From Micromonospora chersina (lineage in GTDB: Bacteria; Actinomycetota; Actinomycetes; Mycobacteriales; Micromonosporaceae), in assembly GCF_900091475.1 (NCBI RefSeq), contig NZ_FMIB01000002.1, forward strand, positions 1 to 64,000: a stretch of 64,000 nucleotides of DNA, read 5' to 3'. The translations under genes and the position numbers were made by a program. Shown one piece after another: positions 19,801 through 27,315 of this stretch. The notes under the pieces were generated by a model that saw only the letters and a program-made list of their open reading frames with translations, had not been told where the DNA came from and searched no databases. The number at the start of each line of letters is the position of its first letter. Position 1 is the first letter of the stretch.

Positions 19801-19901
19801 AACGGGCCCAGATCCGGGCCAGCATCGACGCCGGACAGCCACCGGCGACGACGTACGGCAACCCGCTCTACCCGTACGGCGCCGGCCTGACCGGCTTCTG
19901 A
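16824..19901 (+). CDS. secreted GH3 family beta-glycosidase with two discoidin domains
   Basis: The protein has 1025 residues. The signal peptide spans about 1-38. Discoidin-like modules lie at about 38-175 and 188-310 (TGYGYSLWEF closes each). A fibronectin-III-like module with GATRYQVWINIS lies at about 320-430. The GH3 domain starts near 445: VDDLLGRMTAEEKAYQMF, VLATVKHWPGEG, and the nucleophile region GLITTDWLPSG with Asp699. The C-terminal alpha/beta sandwich contains EAMTLLKNDGAVLPI. GH3 enzymes release glucose or xylose from beta-linked oligosaccharides; with GH64 next door, beta-glucan breakdown is likely. The domain order is discoidin first and catalytic last, as in the two other glucanases here. 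Confidence 0.88.
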   Translation: MRTPPPPSRRPRRLATTIAALLVLLAAYLTVPVRPATAAGPLLSQGRPTTASSVEQGATPAAAATDGDPGTRWSSSFSDPQWLQVDLGGTATVDQIELVWEAAYARAFQLQVATDPAGPWQTIYSTTTGTGGTQTLAVSGTGRYVRLYGTARATGYGYSLWEFKVYGTTGPGQPPSGRPISEFKTVAASSWEGGNAPAAALDGRTATRWSSQFSDPQWLSVDFGGVATISRVVLNWEAAYATGYRLETSADGNTWTTIYSTTTGRGGVEQLAVTGSGRYLRLYGTARATGYGYSLWEFQVYGAVDEAATTAPMLSGPTRPPGTLNQFALTAPADGAMVTTNRRPVLTWAAVAGATRYQVWINISRTDYDFAAPGNLLDLYTKVAEPTGTSYTPTWDLPDRWTYKWYVTATGATTTTSTIRRFSVYLPTLETVADGVGIVGGSRDLNRNGAVEPYENWRLPVDTRVDDLLGRMTAEEKAYQMFYNAQAYPRAGWHFGPAQAQDLHDQLLASSGTRLGIPFVSAGDTIHGYQTTYPMQSALAAARDYALDYKLGDMQRREQLEVGTRGVLGPLAEVGTKVIYPRIQEGNGENAQVAAAQVRALVAGLQGGPELNPASVLATVKHWPGEGAGGEALIVYDGVTIKYHMIPFRAAMEAGAVNIMPGYAGSSYLDPGGPGAGDSAPILAYLRQNLGYQGLITTDWLPSGSWAGAAKAGSDVMGGADPGAAGFSMATFLANVPAARIDDAVRRVLRLKFQLGIFERPYGDPVNGPYRFHQPAYTALANQASREAMTLLKNDGAVLPIRLNAGDNIVVAGPRAADTTACCVWTSFFHAEYGSQTMLDAIRTRAARAGVNVYSGDGPNPKLAIVAVGETSYTHATNWPKEQPYLPPDQLKLIQDFRARGIPVVVALVLPRPYVITEWRDLASAIVVTYRGGEEMGPALAGLLFGDYAPSGKLPWQLPRSLADVLRPGGTDVPADAVESWDLPYDLGATTTERAQIRASIDAGQPPATTYGNPLYPYGAGLTGF

Positions 19902-19915
19902 CCGCCGCGGGCGGT

Positions 19916-19954
19916 GGCGGGGTCGCCGGTGCCTCACGCGCCGGCGACCCCGCC
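19916..19954 (+). terminator. hairpin terminator after the GH3 gene
   Basis: A perfect 14-bp stem (19916-19929 with 19941-19954) and an 11-base loop begin 14 bases after the GH3 stop codon. There is no T-run, as is usual in actinomycetes. Confidence 0.75.
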
Positions 19955-20007
19955 CGTCCCGCTTCGGGAAGTCGCCGCCGTTCGCGGGCCGATGGTATGA
20001 ATGCAGC

Positions 20008-20901
20008 GTGGCGCCGTCGCAGAACGCAGACCTGATGGGCAACGTCCGCGCTCTGGTCGAGGCCGCGCTGCCGGCCCGCCTGCCCGGAGCGCGCGTCGCG
20101 GCGGACCGTGACGAGATCGTCGTCCCCGTGCCCGGCGGCCGCGCCCGGGTGTCCCTGGTCCCGCTGCTGCGCGGCTGCGAGGACCAGCCCCGGCAGGCGT
20201 GGCCCGAGCTGGTGGCCGACTGGATCGCGACGGTCCGCCGGGAGCTGCCGGACAGCGTCTCGGCCGACCTCGGGCCGGTCGACCTCGCGCAGCTCCGCCT
20301 CCGCCTCACCCCGGCCGCCCCGACCAGCGAGACCGACGACTACCTGGCCGTGCCGTTCGGTGCGCACTTCACCGCGGCGGTGGTGGTGGACCGGCCCGGG
20401 CGGCTGGACCTGCTGACCCTCGCCCAGGCCGCGCGACTGGACCGCGAGCCCGCCGAGCTGGTGCGCATCGCCGTGCGGCAGACGGTGGAGCGCGAACTCA
20501 CCACCCTCGACATGCGGGACCACGAGCTGCCCACCGGCGGATCGGTGCGCCTGCTCGCCGCCGACGGCAACCCGTACGTGACGACCGCCCTCATGTCGGT
20601 CAGGCGGTTCCTGCCCGAGGCCGCCGAGCACGGCGCGCTGGTCGCGGCGCCGCGGTACAGCGCGGTGCTGCTGCACCCCGTGGACCAGGGCCTGCGGGAG
20701 GCCGCCGTGGCGCTGCACCGCCTGGCCGGCTCCATGTTCGAGGCCGCCGCCGATCCCTGCTCCGAGCAGGTCTTCTGGTGGCGCGACGGCGAGTTCCACC
20801 CGGTGCGCGTCGTGCCGGGGGAGTCCGGCGGGGCCGTGCAGGTGCGGCTGCCCGAGGCGCTGGCGCCGGTCGTGGCGCGGCTGGACCCTCCTACGCGGTG
20901 A
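20008..20901 (+). CDS. hypothetical protein, 297 residues
   Basis: The frame is open from GTG 20008 with strong codon bias and no signal peptide or membrane helix. The sequence is alpha/beta-like (LMGNVRALVEAALPARLPGARV, RARVSLVPLLRGCEDQPRQAWPELVADWI). It weakly recalls the DUF1444-type cytosolic proteins, but no family can be named with confidence. Its end overlaps, tail to tail by 11 bases, the last gene of the WXG/toxin-like operon. A functional link with that operon is possible but not shown. Confidence 0.7.
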   Translation: MAPSQNADLMGNVRALVEAALPARLPGARVAADRDEIVVPVPGGRARVSLVPLLRGCEDQPRQAWPELVADWIATVRRELPDSVSADLGPVDLAQLRLRLTPAAPTSETDDYLAVPFGAHFTAAVVVDRPGRLDLLTLAQAARLDREPAELVRIAVRQTVERELTTLDMRDHELPTGGSVRLLAADGNPYVTTALMSVRRFLPEAAEHGALVAAPRYSAVLLHPVDQGLREAAVALHRLAGSMFEAAADPCSEQVFWWRDGEFHPVRVVPGESGGAVQVRLPEALAPVVARLDPPTR

Positions 20902-21580
20902 GCGCCCGGTCGAGCTTCCGGGCGGCCAGCGCCTGATCCCGCCGCGCGGTCAGGAACTCCAGCGCCGCCTCCCGTTCCCCGTCCTGCCAGGCCCGCACGA
21001 GCCCGTCGTGGAACGCGGCCTGCTCCGCGAGCTGCCGGGCGCCCGTGCCGGAGGTTCCGGCGGCCCGTTCGCGGCACAGCGCGACGAGCTGGGTCGCCGG
21101 CTCGACGGGGGAGGCGGTGCCGTTGACCACCCGCCACCCCGGCAGCTGGTGCCAGTGCGTGCGGCGCCGGCCCGGGTCCTGGGCGAAGTCCCGCTCGGCC
21201 ACGTCGGCGAGGCGCTCGGCCGGCCAGCCGTCGATCTTCGCCAGGCCGGCGTCCAGCACGAACCGCCGCGCCTGCTCCACCGCCTGGTCGGCGGACAGGT
21301 CCAGGGTGGACGGGCCGGTGCGGACCTCGTCCATCCGGATGCCGTACGTCATGATCCAGCTGGTGAAGGGCGTCACGAGCGGCTGCACCCCGGCGGCGGC
21401 CCAGCCCACGGGCCGGGTGGGCGAGCCCGAGTAGCCGATCCAGGCCAGTGCCCAGTCCAGCGGCTCGCGCACCAGCACCGTGCCGAGGCCGGTGCCCCGC
21501 ACGGACCACTCTCCCGGCAGGTCGGGCCGCAGCTCGGTGAGGACCTGCCGCCACCGCCGCGCCCTGTCAGCAGAGGACAT
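20891..21580 (-). CDS. hypothetical protein, candidate immunity partner of the upstream toxin-like gene
   Basis: The protein has 229 residues. ATG 21580 (MSSADRARRWRQVLTELRPDLPGEW) has AAAGG upstream; GTG 21586 is an alternative. The protein is soluble, Trp-rich and acidic, with no signal or membrane segment. It lies 33 bases downstream of the PD-(D/E)XK-like gene as the final cistron of the operon. In polymorphic toxin loci this position is normally taken by the immunity gene, so that role is inferred from position alone. Confidence 0.65.
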   Translation of the reverse strand: MSSADRARRWRQVLTELRPDLPGEWSVRGTGLGTVLVREPLDWALAWIGYSGSPTRPVGWAAAGVQPLVTPFTSWIMTYGIRMDEVRTGPSTLDLSADQAVEQARRFVLDAGLAKIDGWPAERLADVAERDFAQDPGRRRTHWHQLPGWRVVNGTASPVEPATQLVALCRERAAGTSGTGARQLAEQAAFHDGLVRAWQDGEREAALEFLTARRDQALAARKLDRALTA

Positions 21581-21613
21581 ACGCACCTTTCGCGGGTCGG
21601 TGGCCGGGCCGGG

Positions 21614-22450
21614 TCAGTCTACGCTCAGCGGACGTTGCGTCGGCCGTAGCTCCTCCGGCGGCTCGGGCAGGCCCAGCACCCGCTGCACCTTGTTGGCCCA
21701 GCTCGGCTCGATGCCGGTCTTCAGGCCGGTCTTGAGGTCGTACGCGTGCGCGACCTCCCAGTCGGTCTCCTCGGTCACCGGGTCCCTGTGCTGCCGCTCG
21801 AGGATGACGTCCGGCCGGAAGTCCTGGTCCTTCACCTTCGGCGTCTCGACCCCCTGGGCGTCGTAGCCGACCTCGGTGCGCAGCCGGAAACCCGTCTCCG
21901 GGTCCAGCATGGTGGTCGCCTCGCTGTCGATCGCGTTGGCCAGCCCACGGTGGGCCTCGGTGCCCATCGCCGTCCGCTCCACGATCAGGTCCGCCACGTC
22001 CTCGGGGTAGCCCTTCTCGATGAGCTTCTCCCGCTGCCGCTGGTAGCCCTCCTGCTGGAGGATCGAGTCCCGGTTCTGATCGACGTGGTCCCACGCGTCG
22101 TCGACCATCTCCTGGAGCTGGCCGGCGATCTGCTTGCGGGCCTTGGCGATCTCCTCCAGGCTCTTCGGGTCGTGCTTGTCCAGCTCCGGGTCGTTCTGCG
22201 GGCGCTGCGCGTCGGCGTCCCCCTCGGACCCGCCGGGCCTGCCGTCGGTCGACCTCGGGCCGCCGGGCCGGCCGCTCTCCGCCGCCTCCGTGACGGCCCG
22301 GTGGGTCTCGGCGACCGTGGTGGGCCGGCCGTGTTGTCCGCCACCCCGCTGCCGGGGCACGCCGCCGTCGCCGACCTCCCCGCCGTCGCCGACGTGCCCG
22401 CCGTCGCCGCCGTCACCGGTGCCGCCGTGCGGTCCCCTGGGCTTCGCCAC
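21614..22450 (-). CDS. putative polymorphic toxin-like protein with PD-(D/E)XK-like C-terminus
   Basis: The protein has 278 residues, starting at GTG 22450, 11 bases after the WXG-like gene. Residues 1-85 are disordered and rich in Gly, Asp and Gln. Residues 95-180 are charged helices (LEEIAKARKQIAGQLQEMVDDAWDHV). The C-terminal region has RPDVILERQ (Asp214) followed by HAYDLKTGLKTG (Asp238, Lys240). This spacing resembles the P-D...D-x-K core of restriction-endonuclease-like folds found at the ends of secreted toxins. Nuclease activity is inference; no search was possible. Its place after WXG and EspC-type genes and before a small soluble gene fits an effector/immunity arrangement. Confidence 0.6.
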   Translation of the reverse strand: MAKPRGPHGGTGDGGDGGHVGDGGEVGDGGVPRQRGGGQHGRPTTVAETHRAVTEAAESGRPGGPRSTDGRPGGSEGDADAQRPQNDPELDKHDPKSLEEIAKARKQIAGQLQEMVDDAWDHVDQNRDSILQQEGYQRQREKLIEKGYPEDVADLIVERTAMGTEAHRGLANAIDSEATTMLDPETGFRLRTEVGYDAQGVETPKVKDQDFRPDVILERQHRDPVTEETDWEVAHAYDLKTGLKTGIEPSWANKVQRVLGLPEPPEELRPTQRPLSVD

Positions 22451-22461
22451 GATCCCCCCGG

Positions 22462-23163
22462 TCAGCCGTTGACGAGCTTGGACAGGTTGGTGAGGCTGGT
22501 GACGAGCGCCGTGGTGTAGCTCAGGATCCGGCCCGCCCACTTCAGCACGGCGGCGGTGATCTGCGCGGCGATCACCGGGATGGTGACCACGAAGATCGCC
22601 TCGACCGCCCAGACGATGACGCGCGCCACGAGGTCCGCGATGAGGTCACGGACGATGTCGCGGGTGAACGAGACGAGGTTCCCGGCGGCCTGCGTGGCGG
22701 CCGCCATGGCCGCGGACGCGCCGCCCAGGCCGGCGATCGCGTCCACGTTGTTCTTCATCAGCGACTGGTACGCCTCGGCGGCGTGCCCCCGCCAGTCCGG
22801 CACGTCGCCGGCCAGGTGCGCCTGGAGGTCGGCCGCCATCCGCTGGAGGTGCCCGGCCATGTTGTCCCAGGTCGCCGCGTGCGAGGCGACCACGTCGGGC
22901 ATGCCGGTCAGCCAGTCGAGCATCTCCCGCAGCGGCTCGAAGTACTCCATCGCCCAGCCGAGGCCGTTGGCCAGCAACGCGCTGAACGGGTCCAGCACCG
23001 TGGCGGCGACGTCCAGCCCGAAGGCCGCCCCGGCGAGCAGGTCGTCGACCCAGCCCTCGCTGCGGATCGCGTCGACCAGGCCCTCGACGCCGTCGGCAAG
23101 CGACGACCCCGTCCACACCTCCCGGGTGGACCGGACGCCCGCGACCAGCGACTCGTCGGTCAT
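22462..23163 (-). CDS. WXG100/PPE-like type VII secretion substrate
   Basis: The protein has 233 residues. The WxG motif is present as DWRG (Trp124, Gly126) between helices LQRMAADLQAHLAGD and AAEAYQSLMKNNVDAIAG, the helix-turn-helix hairpin of ESX substrates. The C-terminal third is hydrophobic (VIVWAVEAIFVVTIPVIAAQITAAVL) and may insert in a membrane or form a transport domain. It is longer than a canonical 100-residue WXG protein. The start overlaps the upstream stop by 4 bases. No ESX ATPase or membrane apparatus lies in the window. Confidence 0.75.
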   Translation of the reverse strand: MTDESLVAGVRSTREVWTGSSLADGVEGLVDAIRSEGWVDDLLAGAAFGLDVAATVLDPFSALLANGLGWAMEYFEPLREMLDWLTGMPDVVASHAATWDNMAGHLQRMAADLQAHLAGDVPDWRGHAAEAYQSLMKNNVDAIAGLGGASAAMAAATQAAGNLVSFTRDIVRDLIADLVARVIVWAVEAIFVVTIPVIAAQITAAVLKWAGRILSYTTALVTSLTNLSKLVNG

Positions 23164-23486
23164 GCCCGCAACCGCCGGCCGATCGCGCTCATCGAACTCG
23201 CCGCGTCACCGTCCACGCCGTCGTAGTTGTCGGCGGTGCGGCGCAGCCCGTCGGCGACGAGCCGGAGGTTCTCGTCGACGTACGCGACAAGCTCGTCCTG
23301 GCGGGTGTGCCGGTCCTCCAGGATCCCCGAGATCCACCCGCACAGCAGCCCGTACGCCCGGTCGTCCCGGGCGATGTGCGCGCTCGCGCCGCGGACCGCC
23401 TCGAACCGGGCGCGCAGCGCCTCGATGTACGCGGCGTGGGCCCGGATCTGCTCGGTGTCGGCCACCCAGCCGGCCGGGCCGCTCAT
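23160..23486 (-). CDS. EspC-like type VII secretion-associated small helical protein
   Basis: The protein has 108 residues, all-helical: EQIRAHAAYIEALRARFEAVRGASAHIARDDRAYG, then a second long helix ending DGLRRTADNYDGVDGDAASSM. Size, helical hairpin and the terminal Y-x-x-x-D-type stretch match EspC/WXG-related excreted proteins. It overlaps both neighbours by 4 bases. It probably heterodimerises with the next gene product. Confidence 0.75.
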   Translation of the reverse strand: MSGPAGWVADTEQIRAHAAYIEALRARFEAVRGASAHIARDDRAYGLLCGWISGILEDRHTRQDELVAYVDENLRLVADGLRRTADNYDGVDGDAASSMSAIGRRLRA

Positions 23487-23929
23487 CGCCGCCAGCCGTG
23501 GCCGTCGTACGGGCCGGGCTCGCCCCAGCCGGACTCCGGCTCGGGGCGCAGCTGCCGGCCCACCCGCTCGGCGATCGCCCGCGCGGCCGACGAGTCGGTG
23601 CCGACGGTCTCCGCGATGATCTCCTGCGACCGCTCGGCGAGCTGCCCCTTCGCCCGCCGGATCGCCGCCATGACCGCCTCGGCCACCACCTCGGGGGAGA
23701 CCCGCTGGATCTGGCGGCCCAGGCGCAGGTCCAGCAGCGCGCCGGCCGAGTCGACGGTGACCTCGGCCAGGCCGTTGTCGTCCTCGGCCGTGACCCGCAG
23801 CTCCTGGAGGCGGTCGCTCATCGCCTTCGTGTCGGCGGCGAGCTTGTCGATGCGGCCCTTCCAGGCCCGCATCTGGTCCATGGCGCCGTCCGGATCCAGC
23901 ACGCCCCCGCCCAGAGCCCCGCTCACCAT
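23483..23929 (-). CDS. YbaB/EbfC family nucleoid-associated-like protein
   Basis: The protein has 148 residues. The middle (LQELRVTAEDDNGLAEVTVDSAGALLDLRLGRQIQRVSPEVVAEAVMAAIRRAK) is the YbaB beta-strand plus helix. In actinobacteria such copies routinely lead EspC/WXG operons. ATG 23929 has GGGGGAGG only 3 bases upstream, so GTG 23926 may be the true start. A TACAAT -10-like box lies at 24003-23998, making this the first gene of the five-gene operon. Confidence 0.82.
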   Translation of the reverse strand: MVSGALGGGVLDPDGAMDQMRAWKGRIDKLAADTKAMSDRLQELRVTAEDDNGLAEVTVDSAGALLDLRLGRQIQRVSPEVVAEAVMAAIRRAKGQLAERSQEIIAETVGTDSSAARAIAERVGRQLRPEPESGWGEPGPYDGHGWRR

Positions 23930-24057
23930 GCGCCTCCCCCGAGTAGGCCCGGATCCCGTGACGACTGCCGACGGGCAGCCCCCGCAGGGCGGCGTCGATT
24001 GTAGAACACACCGTCACGTTCGGGAGGCGCCGTCACTCCGGTGTGGACCGTCGACCG

Positions 24058-25059
24058 TCAGCCGGCCGGGCCGGTGCTCTCCCGGGGCAGGATCGCGTGC
24101 GGCGCGGCGATCCGGGCGGGCGGGGCGTCCGGGCGGTCGAGCCGGGCGACGGCCAGGGCGACCGCCGTCCGGGCGAGGAACGCCGGGTCGGCCGACACCG
24201 AGGTCAGCGTCGGTTGCGAGTAGCGGCCCTCCGCGCTGTCCCCGATCCCGATCACCGCCACGTCCGCGGGCACCCGCAGCCCGGCGTCGGCGGCGGCCCG
24301 CAGGGCGCCGATGGCGAGCCGGTCGGAGTAGCAGAAGACGGCGTCCGGGCGGTGCTCGTGGGCGAACAGCCGGAGGGCGGCCCGGTAGCCGTCCTCGTAC
24401 CGGTGCTGGGCTGTGGTGCGCAGGTAGCCGGCGGGCAGGTCGAGGCCGGCGCGGCGCACCGCCCGCCGGTAGCCGAGGGTGCGCGGCTGCGCCGGTCCGG
24501 TCGCCTCACCGGGCCGGGCGCCGATGGCGGCGATCCGCCGCCGTCCGGTCCGGAGCAGGTGCTCGGTGGCGTCCGCCGCGGCCTGCGCGCCGTCGAGCGC
24601 GACCCGGTCGCCGCGCGGGTCACCGCCCTCGCCGAGCAGGACCAGGGGAATGCCGGTGCCGAACCGGGCGTCGACCAGGCCAGCGGGCGCCACGTCGGTG
24701 GCGACGAGGACGGCGTCGACGCCCGGCGGGCCGGCGGGCGGCGCGGCCGGTCCGGGGTCGGGTACGTGCGGCTCGACGACGACCCGGAAGCCCTGGCTCG
24801 TCGCCGCGCGCACGACCTCACGCGCCAGCCCCTGCAGGCCGGGCGCCTCGACGTCGGCCACGACAAGCGCGAGCAGGCCGGTGCGGCCGGTGCGCAGGGT
24901 GCGGGCCGCGAGGTTGGGCCGGTAGCCGAGCGCCCGGACGGCCTCCCGTACCCGGCGGCGCACGTCGTCGCTGACGTGCGGGTGGTCGTTGACGACGTTC
25001 GAGACGGTCTTCACGGACACGCGGGCGTGCCGCGCCACGTCCCTGAGCGTGGTGGCCAC
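24058..25059 (-). CDS. LacI family transcriptional regulator
   Basis: The protein has 333 residues, starting at GTG 25059 behind GGGAGGAC. The LacI headpiece is clear: TTLRDVARHARVSVKTVSNVVNDHPHVSDDVRRRVREAVRALGYRPN. The periplasmic-binding-like effector domain continues to HAILPRESTGPAG. It is divergent from the CGNR gene. Two 27-bp repeats in the gap are its likely operators, and they differ from the AGCGCT dyads of the glucanase promoters. The inducer is unknown; a sugar is likely for the family. Confidence 0.92.
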   Translation of the reverse strand: MATTLRDVARHARVSVKTVSNVVNDHPHVSDDVRRRVREAVRALGYRPNLAARTLRTGRTGLLALVVADVEAPGLQGLAREVVRAATSQGFRVVVEPHVPDPGPAAPPAGPPGVDAVLVATDVAPAGLVDARFGTGIPLVLLGEGGDPRGDRVALDGAQAAADATEHLLRTGRRRIAAIGARPGEATGPAQPRTLGYRRAVRRAGLDLPAGYLRTTAQHRYEDGYRAALRLFAHEHRPDAVFCYSDRLAIGALRAAADAGLRVPADVAVIGIGDSAEGRYSQPTLTSVSADPAFLARTAVALAVARLDRPDAPPARIAAPHAILPRESTGPAG

Positions 25060-25114
25060 GATCCGTCCTCCCGCCGGGCCGCCGGCCGGCGACGGGACCG
25101 GGCGGTCCCCGTTC

Positions 25115-25195
25115 ACACCGGCCAACCGGCTTCGCTGGTGTACCCACCGGACGATCCCAGAGGTGGCTACACCGGTCAAGGGATTACGCTGGTGT
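25115..25195. promoter_or_regulatory. pair of 27-bp direct repeats with internal dyad, probable LacI operators
   Basis: Repeat 1 (25115-25141) and repeat 2 (25169-25195) both read ACACCGG-N12-GCTGGTGT, with 21 of 27 positions identical and starts 54 bp apart, close to five helical turns. Each has inverted ends (ACACCNG against CNGGTGT). Repeat 1 lies 56-82 bases upstream of the LacI start; repeat 2 lies 20-46 bases upstream of the CGNR gene start. This supports joint control of the divergent pair. Confidence 0.7.
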
Positions 25196-25214
25196 GGACG
25201 CGAGGAGGACGACG

Positions 25215-25787
25215 ATGGGCGACGAGCGACCGGTGCCGGCCGCCGTGCGACTCGTGCGCGACTTCGTCAACACCTACGAGCCGCAGGTCGACGAGGAGTC
25301 GCTGGCCACGCCGGACGCGCTGCGGGACTGGCTCGTCGAGCGCGCGGTGGTCCCCGCCGGCGCCCGGCTCGGCCCGGCGGACCTCGCCGCGGCCCGCACG
25401 GTCCGGGAGGGCCTGCGCGCGGTGCTGCTCGGCCACGCCGGCCATCCCGCCGACCCCGGCGCGCTGCGACGCCTGGACGAGGCCCTGGCCGCGGCGCCCG
25501 TGCGGATGACGTTCGCGGACGGCGGGCCGCGCCTGGTGCCCGCCCGGCCCGGCCCCCTCGACGCGGCGCTGGCCGCCCTGGTCGACGCGATCCGGCAGTG
25601 CGCGCAGGACCAGGTGTGGACCCGCCTCAAGGTGTGCGACCGGGACACCTGCCGCTGGGCCTACTACGACGCCTCGCGCAACCAGGCCCGCCGCTGGTGT
25701 TCCATGGCCGGCTGCGGCAACTACGTGAAGATGCGCCGGGCCTACGCCGTCCGGCGCGACCGCCGGTCCCGGGCGCCGGACTCCTGA
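25215..25787 (+). CDS. CGNR zinc-finger (ABATE-type) regulator-like protein
   Basis: The protein has 190 residues, starting at ATG 25215 behind GAGGAGGACG. The N-terminal helical ABATE domain (AVRLVRDFVNTYEPQVDEESLATPDALRDWL) is followed by the CGNR zinc finger with cysteines at CDRDTCRWAYYD and the motif WCSMAGCGNYVKMRRAY. Such proteins are thought to be nucleic-acid-binding regulators responding to small ligands. It is divergent from the LacI gene and probably under LacI control. Confidence 0.88.
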   Translation: MGDERPVPAAVRLVRDFVNTYEPQVDEESLATPDALRDWLVERAVVPAGARLGPADLAAARTVREGLRAVLLGHAGHPADPGALRRLDEALAAAPVRMTFADGGPRLVPARPGPLDAALAALVDAIRQCAQDQVWTRLKVCDRDTCRWAYYDASRNQARRWCSMAGCGNYVKMRRAYAVRRDRRSRAPDS

Positions 25788-25840
25788 CCCGGCAGCCGGT
25801 CGCCCGGCCCGGCCGGGTCCCCGCGCCCGGCGGGGCACGG

Positions 25841-26635
25841 TCAGGACGGGGCGGTGCCCCGTACCGCCCAGGCCCGGGCGGTGAGCCGGACGGACCCGTC
25901 CGCCCCGACCGGCAGGCGGCTGACGAGCAGGTCGCGCAGCGCCGCCCGGTCCCGCTCGGCCAGCGACGCCACGTACGCCGGCGCCGCGCCCTGGCCACCG
26001 AGGAAGGGCTCCCAGTAGGCGTCGACGTCGGCGAACACCGTGGGCACCACCACGGGCTCGACGGCCACCGCGATGAATCCGGCATCCGTCCACACGGCAC
26101 GCAGCGCCTCCGGGCGGCACAGCGGGAACCGGCGCCCCTCGGACAGCTCCGCCACCGCCGGGTCGAGCGCCTCGGCCGCCGCCCAGAAGTGGCGCATCAT
26201 GGCCATGCCCTCGGCGTAGTCCCAGACGTACGCGGCCGCCACCCCACCGGGCCGGAGGACCCGGGCGAACTCGGCCACCGCCCGCGCCGGGTCGGGCACG
26301 AAGTTGAGCGCCAGCCCGCTCACCACGACGTCCACCCGGGCGTCGCCCACCGGCAGCGCGCGGGCGTCACCGACCGTGAAGGCGGCCCGCGGGTCGTCGA
26401 CCCGGTCGCGGGCGTGGGCCAGGAAGCCCGCCGCGGGATCGACGCCGGTGACGTGCGCGGGATCCGCCCCGGCCAGCACGGCGGCGGTCAGCGCGCCGGT
26501 GCCGCAGCCCACGTCGAGCCAGCGCAGGCCGGGCGGGACCGCCAGCCGGCGCAGGAAGTCACGCGCGACAAGCCGGCTCCACCGGCCCACGTACGCCTCG
26601 TAGGCCGCGCCATCGGCCCAGACCGGCTTCGCCAC
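25841..26635 (-). CDS. class I SAM-dependent methyltransferase
   Basis: The protein has 264 residues. Motif I is RWLDVGCGTGALTAAVL, the acidic loop is VTGVDPAAGFLAHARDRV, and the later motifs are TVGDARALPVGDARVDVVVSGLALNFV and VLRPGGVAAAYVWDYA. This is a small-molecule (UbiE/Methyltransf_11-type) methyltransferase; the substrate is unknown. GTG 26635 is chosen because the fold starts soon after it (WADGAAYEAYVGRWSRLVA). Confidence 0.88.
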   Translation of the reverse strand: MAKPVWADGAAYEAYVGRWSRLVARDFLRRLAVPPGLRWLDVGCGTGALTAAVLAGADPAHVTGVDPAAGFLAHARDRVDDPRAAFTVGDARALPVGDARVDVVVSGLALNFVPDPARAVAEFARVLRPGGVAAAYVWDYAEGMAMMRHFWAAAEALDPAVAELSEGRRFPLCRPEALRAVWTDAGFIAVAVEPVVVPTVFADVDAYWEPFLGGQGAAPAYVASLAERDRAALRDLLVSRLPVGADGSVRLTARAWAVRGTAPS

Positions 26636-26715
26636 TCCGGCAGGATACGGCCGCGGGCCCGCGCCCACACGGCCGGCCGGACGCATGTGGCCTGCCGATC
26701 CGGGAACGCCCCCGC

Positions 26716-27267
26716 ATGGCCAGGTACACGAAGCCGGAGCTCCGGGAGCAGCTCAAGGCGGAGATCCAGGCGTCCGACAAGGGCGGCCGGCCGGGGCAGT
26801 GGTCGGCGCGGAAGTCCCAGCTGCTCACGAACGAGTACAAGAAGCGCGGCGGGGGCTTCGAGGGACCCCGGGACCAGCGGCAGCGGTCGCTCCAGCGGTG
26901 GGGCGCCGAGGACTGGCAGACCCGGTCCGGCTCCACCCGGGCGCGCCGCGACGGCGAGACCGCCCGATACCTGCCGAAACGGGCATGGCAGCAGCTGTCG
27001 GAGGAGCAGCGCCGCGACACCGACACGAAGAAGCGGCAGGCGTCCCGGTCGGGGCGGCAGTTCGTCTCCAACACGGGGTCCGCGAAGCGTGCCCGCCGCG
27101 AGGCCTCCGCCGCCGGCCCGTTGTCGGACCTGCCGGTCACGGAGGCGGTCAAGCTGGTCCGCGGCCTGGACACCCGCCAGCTCCGCTCGGCGCTGCGGCG
27201 CGAGCGCGACGGCAAGGCCCGCAAGACGCTCCTGCAGCGGATGGAGGCGGAGCTGGCGCGACGCTGA
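26716..27267 (+). CDS. DUF5872-like basic protein
   Basis: The protein has 183 residues and is very rich in Lys, Arg and Gln. The N-terminus MARYTKPELREQLKAEIQASDKGGRPGQWSARKSQLLTNEYKK matches what is known as DUF5872, a family shared by bacteria and some large DNA viruses. The C-terminus (ALRRERDGKARKTLLQRMEAEL) is a basic helix. Nucleic-acid binding is plausible from charge alone. Confidence 0.75.
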   Translation: MARYTKPELREQLKAEIQASDKGGRPGQWSARKSQLLTNEYKKRGGGFEGPRDQRQRSLQRWGAEDWQTRSGSTRARRDGETARYLPKRAWQQLSEEQRRDTDTKKRQASRSGRQFVSNTGSAKRARREASAAGPLSDLPVTEAVKLVRGLDTRQLRSALRRERDGKARKTLLQRMEAELARR

Positions 27268-27277
27268 CCGAGGTGGC

Positions 27278-27307
27278 GTGCCGGGCGGGACACCACCCGC
27301 CCGGCAC
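27278..27307. terminator. bidirectional hairpin terminator
   Basis: A perfect 12-bp stem (27278-27289 with 27296-27307) and a 6-base loop lie in the 48-bp gap between the convergent DUF5872 and GH16 genes. The position suits termination in both directions. Confidence 0.75.
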
Positions 27308-27315
27308 ACCGCCGG

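Noticed and set aside
14775-20309. Very long open frame (about 1840 codons) on the minus strand across the GH64 and GH3 genes, and similar long frames such as 523-2781, 3059-5584 and 59706-61739 on the opposite strand of real genes
   Set aside because: They are antisense or out-of-frame shadows produced by very high GC; their translations are Arg/Pro/Gly-rich with no domain sense, while the overlapping frames encode clear families.
24058-25059. The LacI protein as the regulator of the three glucanase promoters
   Set aside because: Its own intergenic region carries a different duplicated dyad (ACACC...GGTGT) and no AGCGCT palindrome, so the assignment is not supported.
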